DNA of 64,000 bases from Leptospiraceae bacterium (lineage in GTDB: Bacteria; Spirochaetota; Leptospiria; Leptospirales; Leptospiraceae). Under the pieces are notes generated by a model that worked only from the letters and a program-made list of their open reading frames with translations, ran no database searches and was not told the origin of the DNA. This document shows, in pieces, positions 8,920 through 17,045 of the stretch. Location of the stretch: NCBI GenBank assembly GCA_017996175.1, contig JAGOHK010000001.1:1-64000 (forward strand), read 5' to 3'. How positions within the stretch are numbered: the stretch's first letter is position 1; the number at the start of each line of letters is the position of its first letter. Position numbers and translations under genes: made by a program.

Positions 8920-10170
8920 TTATTTTTTTAATAAATGTTCCACAAGTGCCTTTAAGAAGTTCGGGTTAGGAGTTCCGGGATCAAGTGGTTTATTGTTTAC
9001 AAACAGAGAAGGTGTACTTTGAATATTTAAAAGTTCTCCTTCTTTCGTTTCTTGTAAAATAAAATTTTGGATTTCAGATGAGCCCATACAGGATTGGAGT
9101 TGTTGCATATTAGCCCCTGCTTTGTTAGCAATTTCTCTCACAGAAGCGACAGAGTGCCGAATCCCATTTTCATTGTCTGTATAAAGTCCTGTGTAGATTT
9201 CTTTAAATTTTCCTTGTTTGTTAGCGCATAATGCTGCACTAGCCGCAATACAGGAACTTGCTGATGGATCTTTTCTTTGGACCAGAGGATTACAAGTTCC
9301 ATCGAGTGGGAAGTTTTTATAATATACTTTGATTTGACCAGGGAAGTCTGCCAATAGTTGGCGGATAATATGACTTGCATGCATACAATGTCCACAGTTG
9401 AAGTCAGCATATTTTACGATTGTTACTTTTGCACCGGAAGTTCCTACCATCGGTGCTTGGGATAAATCTATCTTAGCCGCAGAACGTTTTTCGAATTCAT
9501 CAATTTTTGATTTTAAGAATGCTTTTTCCTTTTCAGGATCATCGATCATAGATGCTCTTTCATCTTTCGTTGAAAATCTACCAATTCCAATTCCACATGC
9601 GTAAAAGAATAATACTATGATTGTATAATTTAAAATATTGGTAGATATGTTCTTACTAGCGGTTAATTTTAATTGGCTCATGATTCCTTCCTCCCCGGAA
9701 TAAGATTTTGCTTGGATATAGGCAAGGGCAAATATACTCAAAGTTACAATATATGTCAGAGCGCATAATATACATACAGTACCAATTTGAGAAATAGAAA
9801 TAACTAAAAGAATAATGTCAATAAGAATCCCTAGAATGGAAACAAGAAGTAGTAAATTTACAAAACTCTTTTTATTGTCATCATCTGCTTTTAATATGGA
9901 ATAAAATAAAAAACCACAAAAACCGTAGAAAGTAAATCCTAAATGAGCTACGGGAACATCGCCTAATAGTGGTAATCCTCTAAAGCCAGACCATATACTT
10001 TTGGCGACTTTGCTGCATGAGTCACCATCTCCCGTTGTAGAGCACAAAGATTCTACAAATGCGCCAGCAGTTCCAAAAAATTCTTGAATCAGTGCAATAC
10101 AAAGGGAAAGTCCGATGATTACAATTCCAATTCCAATGTAGTTGTATTTATTTAGATTTTTAGTATTCAT
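8920..10170 (-). CDS. VKOR-DsbA fusion, disulfide bond-forming enzyme
   Basis: A 416-residue inner-membrane protein. Residues 1-155 are a VKOR domain with membrane helices, loop cysteines Cys43 and Cys52 and the quinone-side pair Cys133-I-L-Cys136. A further membrane helix spans about 180-197. Residues 235-416 are a DsbA-like thioredoxin domain with Cys259-G-H-Cys262. The VKOR half reoxidises the thioredoxin half and passes electrons to quinone, replacing DsbA plus DsbB for periplasmic disulfide formation. The fusion is a known arrangement, including in spirochaetes. The gene stands alone; a strong palindrome lies at its 3' end. Confidence 0.92.
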   Translation of the reverse strand: MNTKNLNKYNYIGIGIVIIGLSLCIALIQEFFGTAGAFVESLCSTTGDGDSCSKVAKSIWSGFRGLPLLGDVPVAHLGFTFYGFCGFLFYSILKADDDNKKSFVNLLLLVSILGILIDIILLVISISQIGTVCILCALTYIVTLSIFALAYIQAKSYSGEEGIMSQLKLTASKNISTNILNYTIIVLFFYACGIGIGRFSTKDERASMIDDPEKEKAFLKSKIDEFEKRSAAKIDLSQAPMVGTSGAKVTIVKYADFNCGHCMHASHIIRQLLADFPGQIKVYYKNFPLDGTCNPLVQRKDPSASSCIAASAALCANKQGKFKEIYTGLYTDNENGIRHSVASVREIANKAGANMQQLQSCMGSSEIQNFILQETKEGELLNIQSTPSLFVNNKPLDPGTPNPNFLKALVEHLLKK

Positions 10171-10254
10171 ACTTTTTTCTATTTCTCCTAAATAGTATTT
10201 CTGACTTTTCTAATTTCACTAACGTTCGATTAGAAATTCATATAATTCATTTTG

Positions 10255-10749
10255 TCATTTTACTGGTTTACCATTTGACCAAAGTCCTTTATGTACAATA
10301 CTCCCATCGCTCCTAGTATGTGCTCCTTCTCCATTCGGTTGGTCATCTTTAAAATAACCGTTATAAGTATCTCCAGTTGCGTTGGTTAATACGCCTTTGC
10401 CGTTCTGACGATTATTTTTCCATTCACCTGTGTATTTTCTGCCGTCAGGCCAGATTTGAATTCCATAGCCATCTCGTTCATCTTCCTTCCATTCCCCAAG
10501 GTAAGATTCTCCTTCATGTAAACCACCTATCCAATATTGAATCCCGTTCCCGTGACGTTTACCATCTAAAAAGTCCCCTTCATATTTTAGATCATGGGAA
10601 ACAAGTTTTCCTTTGCCATGTGGTTTTCCATTTGAAGTCATTCCTTTATAGGAAGCACCATTCGGTAAATTAATCTTTGCCGGTCGTTTACATCCTATTA
10701 ATAAAAAGGTTAGTAATAAGAATAGAGTCAGTAGTCTAAGGTGTAACAT
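10255..10749 (-). CDS. MORN-repeat lipoprotein
   Basis: A 164-residue lipoprotein (lipobox LIGC, Cys20) made of about five MORN repeats (Y-x-G-x-W/F-x-x-G-x-x-x-G-x-G), such as YEGDFLDGKRHGNG, YTGEWKNNRQNGKG and YNGYFKDDQPNGEG. Bacterial MORN proteins lie at the envelope; the role of this one is unknown. It starts 17 bases after hisA on the same strand, so it is probably read through from the histidine genes, though nothing suggests a part in histidine synthesis. Confidence 0.85.
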   Translation of the reverse strand: MLHLRLLTLFLLLTFLLIGCKRPAKINLPNGASYKGMTSNGKPHGKGKLVSHDLKYEGDFLDGKRHGNGIQYWIGGLHEGESYLGEWKEDERDGYGIQIWPDGRKYTGEWKNNRQNGKGVLTNATGDTYNGYFKDDQPNGEGAHTRSDGSIVHKGLWSNGKPVK

Positions 10750-10766
10750 AGAGTAACCTCTAAAAA

Positions 10767-11498
10767 TTATTTCTTTGTATTGTCTATTGCTTCTCTTAAA
10801 TCCAATTTTCCTTCATAAATCGCTTTACCAGTAATAATTCCATAAAGAGGACGTTTGGAATTTATACCAGATAACTCAATAATATCTTTCAGAGATGCGA
10901 TTCCCCCTGATGCAGTTAGTTGAAAATTAAAATTATCCAAAATATGCTTATAGGACTCTAAATTAGGACCGCTCAGAGTTCCGTCTTGCGAAATATCGGT
11001 GAAGATAATCTGTGTTATACCCTGCTTATCAAGTCGTGTTAGTAGGTCCTCGTATCGAACTTCTGTTTTTACTTCCCATCCACTTACACGAACGATACCG
11101 TCTAACGCATCTACTGAAATAATAATACGGTCTGTTCCGATAAAGGCTAATGCATCATCTACAAACTTAGGATCATTTACAGCAGATGTACCAAGGATGA
11201 ATTTATCAATTCCGAGAGACTCATAGTATTTTAGTTTCTCCATATCTCTAATCCCGCCACCTAGCTGAATTTTGACATTAGCCTCTTTTCTAATTCGGAC
11301 GATGCAGTCTTTATTTGTGGAATCTGCTCTTCTTGCACCATTCAAATCTACTATATGAATTAAATCTGCTCCGTTTCTGTTAAATCCCTGTACAAGCTCC
11401 CACGGTTTTGTACTATACACGGTCTTTTGTGAATAGTCCCCTTTCAAAAGCCTCACAGCTTCATTGTCTAAAATATCTATTGCTGGTATTATTATCAT
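10767..11498 (-). CDS. hisA: ProFAR isomerase HisA
   Basis: 1-(5-phosphoribosyl)-5-[(5-phosphoribosylamino)methylideneamino]imidazole-4-carboxamide isomerase, fourth step of histidine synthesis. The 243-residue TIM barrel shows the catalytic Asp8 (IIPAIDILDNEAVRL), the second Asp in IFTDISQDGTLSGPN, and the phosphate loops (QLGGGIRD, TASGGI). It follows hisH after 15 bases. hisF, the HisH partner, is not adjacent here although it often follows hisA. Confidence 0.95.
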   Translation of the reverse strand: MIIIPAIDILDNEAVRLLKGDYSQKTVYSTKPWELVQGFNRNGADLIHIVDLNGARRADSTNKDCIVRIRKEANVKIQLGGGIRDMEKLKYYESLGIDKFILGTSAVNDPKFVDDALAFIGTDRIIISVDALDGIVRVSGWEVKTEVRYEDLLTRLDKQGITQIIFTDISQDGTLSGPNLESYKHILDNFNFQLTASGGIASLKDIIELSGINSKRPLYGIITGKAIYEGKLDLREAIDNTKK

Positions 11499-11513
11499 AA
11501 ATTAAATAAACCC

Positions 11514-12149
11514 TTAATTTGGATTGGCAATCCGAATGAAATTTCTTAAAATTTTCAAACCTTCTTTGTCGGATTTTTCTGGGTGGAACTGAGTTCCAAA
11601 AATATTTTCTTTTTCTACTATAACTGGAAATTTTTCTTCCGCATAATTACAACTAGCCGTTATCGCAGATGGATCTGCATCTACCGGGCGATAAGAATGA
11701 ATAAAATACATATATTCCCCGTTTTGCACTTCTTCTAACAGCCTAGATTTTTTTTTGTTGTTAAAAATCATTTTGTTCCAACCCATGTGGGGAACTTTAT
11801 AACTTCTGAGTCGGAATTTTCGAACATGACCTTTTATTAGACCAAGTCCAGTCACTAATTTATCATTCACTGTAGATTCTTCCGAATCTTCAAATAAAAT
11901 TTGAAATCCAATGCAAATTCCAAAAAGTGGAATTTTTTTTTCGATTGCTCCGCGTATAGAATCAAGAAAGCCTAGCTCTCCTAAATTGAACATTGCTTTT
12001 TCGAATGCGCCGTCACCTGGAAGTATAATCCCGGTAGCAGTTTCTAAATCTCGCGGATCGGTTGTAAGTTTAAAATCATTTGTGTAGAGGCTAATTGCCT
12101 TTAGACAAGAATGGATATTTCCCATTCCAAAATCAATGACAGCAATCAT
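11514..12149 (-). CDS. hisH: Imidazole glycerol phosphate synthase, glutaminase subunit HisH
   Basis: Glutamine amidotransferase subunit that supplies ammonia to HisF. 211 residues with the oxyanion region ILPGDGAF, nucleophile Cys79 in FGICIGFQ, and the His-Glu pair in GTQFHPEKS near 187. The start overlaps the end of hisB by 4 bases (ATGA), so translation is probably coupled. Confidence 0.95.
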   Translation of the reverse strand: MIAVIDFGMGNIHSCLKAISLYTNDFKLTTDPRDLETATGIILPGDGAFEKAMFNLGELGFLDSIRGAIEKKIPLFGICIGFQILFEDSEESTVNDKLVTGLGLIKGHVRKFRLRSYKVPHMGWNKMIFNNKKKSRLLEEVQNGEYMYFIHSYRPVDADPSAITASCNYAEEKFPVIVEKENIFGTQFHPEKSDKEGLKILRNFIRIANPN

Positions 12150-12730
12150 TCTAAAATTCCTTTTGTGGACGGAATCACTCCAACTGCATTTTCATCGAAT
12201 GCTATTGCTTGTCTAAGCGCTCGCCCTAAACCTTTAAAAATAGATTCATGAATATGATGGCGATTTTCCCCATAGTGAACAACTACATGTAAATTCATTT
12301 TGGCATTGAGAGCAAATTTCTGTAAAAATTCAAGAGAAAGCTCTGCATCGTAAATTCCAAATTTTCCTTCTATCTTGGGACCTGTGTATTTAAAATAAAA
12401 TCTACCACCTAAATCAACAGCAACCGTAGTTAGAACCTCGTCCATTGGAATGGTAAAATGCCCATAACGATTAATTCCGGCTTTGTCGCCTAATTGTTTA
12501 TGAAGAGTTGAGCCGAGTAAAATCGCAGTATCTTCAACGCTGTGATGGCAATCAATTCCAATGTCACCGCGTAGCCAGATATCCATGTCCATCTGCCCAT
12601 GTTTAGCTATATGGGAAAGCATGTGGTCAAAAAAAGGAATTTCCGTATCAAAGTGATAGTTTCCCTTACCACGAAGATTTAAAGATAGCTTGATATCGGT
12701 TTCGGAGGTTTTACGTGCTTCTTGTGACAT
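12146..12730 (-). CDS. hisB: Imidazoleglycerol-phosphate dehydratase HisB
   Basis: Dehydrates imidazole glycerol phosphate to imidazole acetol phosphate. The metal-binding motifs are all present: [24 protein letters not shown] and [13 protein letters not shown]. Monofunctional, about 194 residues, the usual length for the enzyme without the phosphatase domain. I chose the ATG giving [21 protein letters not shown] 39 bases upstream would add 13 unconserved residues and fall inside an inverted repeat. It is the first gene of hisB-hisH-hisA on this strand. Confidence 0.93.
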   Translation of the reverse strand: MSQEARKTSETDIKLSLNLRGKGNYHFDTEIPFFDHMLSHIAKHGQMDMDIWLRGDIGIDCHHSVEDTAILLGSTLHKQLGDKAGINRYGHFTIPMDEVLTTVAVDLGGRFYFKYTGPKIEGKFGIYDAELSLEFLQKFALNAKMNLHVVVHYGENRHHIHESIFKGLGRALRQAIAFDENAVGVIPSTKGILE

Positions 12731-12736
12731 TGCACT

Positions 12737-12770
12737 ATTGACAATCTTTGTAAGATATTTTATTGTCAAT
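12737..12770 (-). promoter_or_regulatory. 9-bp inverted repeat in the hisB leader
   Basis: ATTGACAAT (12737-12745) and ATTGTCAAT (12762-12770) form a perfect 9+9 inverted repeat with a 16-base spacer, ending 7 bases before the hisB ATG. On the hisB strand the distal arm contains TTGACA, a -35 match. It may be an operator or a leader hairpin. No his-rich leader peptide or T-box was seen. Confidence 0.4.
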
Positions 12771-12799
12771 CATAGTACAATTTTTTTCTAACTGTCATA

Positions 12800-12857
12800 G
12801 AAAAAGCACTGCCCTAATTCTCGCGAGTATTGGATCTCTTGAGAAAAAAACAGTGCT
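12800..12857 (-). terminator. Probable terminator of the 12887-13480 gene
   Basis: AGCACTG (arm at 12851-12857 on the plus strand reads CAGTGCT) pairs with the arm at 12805-12811, with a second small hairpin in the loop. On the minus strand the stem is followed by five T. It lies just after the stop of the lipoprotein gene and before hisB. Confidence 0.5.
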
Positions 12858-12886
12858 CTTTGCTAATTCTAGAATAAATCTGGTAT

Positions 12887-13480
12887 TTATTTAGTGGCTT
12901 CAGTAAAGTTTAATTCATTTAAATAGAAGAGTGCATTTCTACTTAAATTCTTTACTATAACTTGGTCAGGTTTGTCTTCAGAATCTCCATTTTTTACTTT
13001 TAAAACGAACGGAATAATTCCAAATAGGCTCGTAGAACTTTGGTAAAATCTATCGTAGCTCTTTAGTTTTCCGTCGATGTAATAGTCAACCAACATGGAA
13101 ACCTTATTCTTATTAAAAGCGGGAACGATTGAAAAAGTCATAACTGAAACCCAGCCAGATGCGCCGAATAACCAATTGTTTTCAAAAACATCTTGTCTTT
13201 TAAGATGAATCTCAAGGTGATGCTTATCAGCTTTTTCTAGTTTATCTCCAGGATCAATAATATTCACTGCCTGAAAAAGTCCTGATTTATCAAAGTTTTC
13301 TTTGACAATTTGATTATAATTTTTCAGATCATTCTTATCTTCAATACCAGTAATTCGAAAGGAGATAGTTTCAATTTTAGTTTTCGGTTTAATTGCCCTG
13401 ATTCTAGGCAGTTCATCATTAACATAAGTGTAGCAGGAAATCATATTTGCCAAAATAGCAAAAAGTAATAGTTTTTTCAT
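12887..13480 (-). CDS. Putative lipoprotein of unknown function
   Basis: A 197-residue protein with a lipoprotein signal (ANMISC, Cys16), then mixed alpha/beta sequence. A hydrophobic Gly-rich stretch near 100-118 (WLFGASGWVSVMTFSIVPAF) could be a membrane or buried segment. No family recognised. It stands alone ahead of the histidine genes with its own terminator candidate. Confidence 0.7.
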   Translation of the reverse strand: MKKLLLFAILANMISCYTYVNDELPRIRAIKPKTKIETISFRITGIEDKNDLKNYNQIVKENFDKSGLFQAVNIIDPGDKLEKADKHHLEIHLKRQDVFENNWLFGASGWVSVMTFSIVPAFNKNKVSMLVDYYIDGKLKSYDRFYQSSTSLFGIIPFVLKVKNGDSEDKPDQVIVKNLSRNALFYLNELNFTEATK

Positions 13481-13627
13481 CCAATAACTCCAGAATAGAA
13501 TTCTAGCACAGGTTAAAATTACTGATTGAATTGTCTAGGAAATAATTAATACCCATTAGATTCTTTATTAGAATCGTTCAATTTTTAGTTGCGTTCTCAT
13601 CCTTTTTTGAGTAAACCTATTCCTTAG

Positions 13628-14548
13628 ATGCCGAATTCTCTATCCAATTCAGGTAAATTTCTTTCCTCGCCGGTCAGTTTTTTATTAATCGGGCTTTGGA
13701 TTACAAACGACCATATCGGGAAATGGCAATTTCATAACGAACTTACTGGAAAAGTAAGCGACATAACTGGACTTATTGTATTTCCGTTCCTTTTAACCAA
13801 CCTGACCTTTATTTTTACTAAATTTATTTTCGCCCAAAAAATTCGAGAAGAGATTGTTTTTGTGTTAATGAATCTAAGTATAGTAACTTTATTTTCTATT
13901 ATCAATTGGAATCAAGATTGGAATAATTGGGTGTATGCAAATTTCTTTGGAAATCAAAATGGGATTGCGGATAAGACCGATTTGCTTTGTATACCGTTCT
14001 GTATGATAACAAATTTTTATTTTTATAAAAAATATTCGAAGAAGAAGATTGCCATTTCTTCAAGGATAAATTTTTTACATTTAATTGCCATTATCCTTTC
14101 AACGTTGGCTTTCATAAATACATCTAGAATAGATAATTTTATAGATTCTGAGCGTAATCAGTATTTTCCGATCCTCATTGCCCGACCTACAAATCATGCA
14201 ACTTATAAAATAAAAGAAGAAGTCTCCTTTATTTGGTATACAGAAGGCAATTTCAAAGAATTTCAAATTTACATTTTTCCAGAAAATGAACGCCAGAATA
14301 AAATCACAATCCCTCTTCTTGTTTCTCAATTAGAAAGGTATTTAGATACACGAATTAATAAATACTATTATGTTCACACTGAAAAATTTTCTATCGAAGC
14401 GGGTAAATATAGATTAGCCATAACTGGTAACATTGACAGTGAATGGAAAAAAAAATCTCTCGATTTATATGAAATAATACAGGAAAATAAATGTTTTCTT
14501 TTAAAACTAAGCTGTACGGAATTTAGACGGATAGGTTTTGAAGAATGA
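13628..14548 (+). CDS. Multi-pass membrane protein of unknown function
   Basis: A 306-residue protein. The N-terminal half has about four to five membrane helices (roughly 14-30, 48-68, 78-98, 112-128, 148-165). The C-terminal 130 residues are soluble and beta-rich. The segment NDHIGKWQFHNELTGKVSDITGLIVFP resembles an NDH-x(n)-LTGKxSDxxGLxxxP motif I recall from uncharacterised membrane proteins in other phyla; quoted here as positions 27-54. It overlaps the next gene by 4 bases (ATGA), so the two are coupled. Confidence 0.7.
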   Translation: MPNSLSNSGKFLSSPVSFLLIGLWITNDHIGKWQFHNELTGKVSDITGLIVFPFLLTNLTFIFTKFIFAQKIREEIVFVLMNLSIVTLFSIINWNQDWNNWVYANFFGNQNGIADKTDLLCIPFCMITNFYFYKKYSKKKIAISSRINFLHLIAIILSTLAFINTSRIDNFIDSERNQYFPILIARPTNHATYKIKEEVSFIWYTEGNFKEFQIYIFPENERQNKITIPLLVSQLERYLDTRINKYYYVHTEKFSIEAGKYRLAITGNIDSEWKKKSLDLYEIIQENKCFLLKLSCTEFRRIGFEE

Positions 14549-15117
14549 AATTACATTCTTTGATTATCGTTATTTTCTTATTTAATTGTTCCACAATTCA
14601 CAAGAATTTTATCAAAGACAGAGGAAATGACTTAGGGGATATTGCTTCTATTTCCTATGGAGTAGGATTTGGTTTACAAATTAGTGTTAGCGCTATTTCT
14701 ACAGGTCTAGGAGTGAACGCGACTGCATTTGGGTTTAAACATTCCGATTTTTTTGGAACATTGACTCAGGATAAATGTGTTTCTGATTCCACAGGTACAT
14801 TTTTTTTCGGCTATGGGAATAGGAAAGGGTTTCATTCTGAAGAATTTGGCGTTTGTAAAGAATATCTAGATTATTATTTACTCAGAAATAAAGCCTATAA
14901 ATCAACCGACCCATTCAAAAAAAATCTTTACGGAAGAATTAAGATTAATGCCGCATTGATTATAGGGGCGACAGTCGAAATTAATTTCTATGAATTAGTT
15001 GATTTCGTCGCTGGATTCTTCGGCTACGATCCATTAGACGATGATTGGAATGGTTTTTACGAAAAAATCATCCAAGCCGAAAAAGCCAAACAGAATGTAA
15101 AGGCAAATTCGAACTAA
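14545..15117 (+). CDS. Putative lipoprotein, unknown function
   Basis: A 190-residue protein with a lipoprotein signal (IFLFNC, Cys15). The mature part is Gly- and aromatic-rich (SYGVGFGLQISVSAISTGLG) and contains two cysteines at about 78 and 103. No family recognised. The start overlaps the membrane protein gene (ATGA) and the next gene begins 6 bases after its stop, so it is the middle gene of a three-gene unit. Confidence 0.7.
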   Translation: MKLHSLIIVIFLFNCSTIHKNFIKDRGNDLGDIASISYGVGFGLQISVSAISTGLGVNATAFGFKHSDFFGTLTQDKCVSDSTGTFFFGYGNRKGFHSEEFGVCKEYLDYYLLRNKAYKSTDPFKKNLYGRIKINAALIIGATVEINFYELVDFVAGFFGYDPLDDDWNGFYEKIIQAEKAKQNVKANSN

Positions 15118-15123
15118 CGCAGA

Positions 15124-16617
15124 ATGAACTTACTTAATAACCATCATCCATTATTAATGTTTCTAGTCTTTTTAACTACAACTTCCCTTTTTTCGGAAAG
15201 TTATTCCAGTCATAGACTCGACGATAAAAATTATCTATTTGGTGGACGAAAAAATTTATACAACGAAGGAAGGATAGAATCTGTTTTACCGCAAAAATAT
15301 TTAACTTCGGAAAAACCAATCTATGAAACTGAATCGTTTTCAGATATTTCGATAAAACAATATTTATCGCCAAAATTCTATTCTCAAAAAGGAGGAGATA
15401 AAGAGGATTTGGCGAGAAGGTATGCAACCCAAGTAAGCTATTCACCCGAATTAGTTGGATTTAAAAAAGCGGGTAATACAAAGTATATGCTACTTATCTC
15501 TCCGATTCTTTCTTATCGGGAAGATTTTCAGTTGAAAAGAAATGTAATTAGACCCGCAGACGGTGAGTTCATTACCGCGTGGAAATTGGATGAAAATCAC
15601 TTTTCCTTGAACCTAGAGGGAGGAAGAGGATTCCAACGATTAGACGCTTATGGGGTGCTGTTTAGTGGGATAACGAATTATGCAGAAACAAATTTTTATT
15701 GGAAACCTCTAGATATAAAATTTAGTTTACTTGGACTTTCCTATAATTATTTGCAAGAAAATTTTACAATTCGAGCTAATAATACAAATAATAAACTATT
15801 CGGTGGAAGCCTGCTATTACAATCCATTCCCATGATCAATCGCTTACAAATTTTTAATTACCAAATCTTAGAGCCCGGACAAATTGCTGAAAAAGAATAC
15901 CTACAAGAAGACAGACCTTTTAAACCAAAAGGAAAATTTAGCTATAGAGGCTTCGAATTAAAAACAAAGGATTTTTTTGCAAAAATAAATTCTGAACTTG
16001 GAGTATTTTCAGTAACGGGTTATAGAGATTATGCGGAATATTCCTATCAAGCATATAATAATATCAACAAGACAAATGGATTTCTGTCCTATTTAGTTCT
16101 AAATTTTTTATTCGAGAAATTAGATTTTAGAACAGGTGGACTTTACGCGACTAAGGACAAATCAACTAGTCTGAACAGAGCGCATAATGGATATTCGTCT
16201 CTTCTATCGGATGTTCGAATTTTTGGTGGTAAATCTTCGTTTTTATTAATGGAAACCGTAAATCAAAAAAATGGAACTTTATTTAGAGAATTTGATTCAA
16301 CAAGAGAAAATAGATATGACACAAAAGGAATGGAACTTGTGAGTTTAGGCATCAGTTATAATATTTCACAAAACTTACAACTGAGTGGAATTTTGAATCA
16401 TGTTAGTTCAGGTATTGGTATCGGAAATGAAGGAATTCTCTCTGCGATTTATCATTTAACATCTTCCAATTGGGGTTCAGGTTTTCTATTAACTTCGATT
16501 TGCCTCGCACGCGTAAATCCTGTGACCCAGAAAAAAATTCTTTACGATGAATTTCGTGTTGACCCCGATATAAAAGAGTTTACTCGGTTTTATATTTCTG
16601 GTGGATTTTATTTTTAA
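15124..16617 (+). CDS. Putative outer-membrane beta-barrel protein
   Basis: A 497-residue exported protein with a signal peptide (about 8-25). From about residue 100 onward the sequence alternates hydrophobic and polar residues with many aromatic strand ends and finishes in GGFYF, a C-terminal Phe typical of outer-membrane barrels. No family recognised. It is the last gene of the unit with the membrane protein and lipoprotein, suggesting an envelope-spanning set. A palindrome follows. Confidence 0.65.
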   Translation: MNLLNNHHPLLMFLVFLTTTSLFSESYSSHRLDDKNYLFGGRKNLYNEGRIESVLPQKYLTSEKPIYETESFSDISIKQYLSPKFYSQKGGDKEDLARRYATQVSYSPELVGFKKAGNTKYMLLISPILSYREDFQLKRNVIRPADGEFITAWKLDENHFSLNLEGGRGFQRLDAYGVLFSGITNYAETNFYWKPLDIKFSLLGLSYNYLQENFTIRANNTNNKLFGGSLLLQSIPMINRLQIFNYQILEPGQIAEKEYLQEDRPFKPKGKFSYRGFELKTKDFFAKINSELGVFSVTGYRDYAEYSYQAYNNINKTNGFLSYLVLNFLFEKLDFRTGGLYATKDKSTSLNRAHNGYSSLLSDVRIFGGKSSFLLMETVNQKNGTLFREFDSTRENRYDTKGMELVSLGISYNISQNLQLSGILNHVSSGIGIGNEGILSAIYHLTSSNWGSGFLLTSICLARVNPVTQKKILYDEFRVDPDIKEFTRFYISGGFYF

Positions 16618-17045
16618 TCCTATTTGATGAGTCAACAATTAGCGTTCATTACCCAGAATTCCATACAATACTATTACTCAGATTTTTAAGCTTGCGAAAA
16701 CTCGCTTAGAAATCTGAGTAAGCCTACCGGCGGCTTATTGGGCTTACACCCCCAAACCCATTATTCGTTAATTTGAGAAGCCGTTTATGCTTAATATTCG
16801 TATAATCCATTTCAATTCTCATTAGAAATCTGATTACTAATTATTCTCTCATCCACATTTCACGCTCTTAGGTTTTAAACATTTTTACTTTTGGGTAATA
16901 GGATTATTATTTTGGATAATGTATTTCGCTATAGTCGCAGACCATTTTTCAGAAAAGCAATCATATTAACCTTAAAAAGATTTTCGTTTTTTATTTGTAT
17001 TCTAAAGTTTTAAAGTTAGGCTGGTAAATAAATGTTATACTTCCA
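16618..17045. other. 428-bp gene-free stretch
   Basis: Holds the palindrome at 16674-16721 and, right after it, a short GC-rich piece with TAAGCC/GGCTTA half-sites (to about 16760). The rest is AT-rich and contains no credible coding region. A promoter for the following kinase is expected near 16960-17030 but no convincing -35/-10 pair was seen. Confidence 0.5.
16674..16721. repeat. 18-bp palindrome after the barrel-protein operon
   Basis: Arms 16674-16691 and 16704-16721 (outer part TTACTCAGATTT / AAATCTGAGTAA) pair with one mismatch around a 12-base loop. No T run follows, so it is not a standard terminator. It is probably a dispersed palindromic element that may still slow transcription. 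Confidence 0.75.

Noticed and set aside
12767-12769. TTG as hisB start
   Set aside because: Adds 13 residues absent from HisB proteins and lies in the inverted repeat; the ATG at 12730 fits the family.
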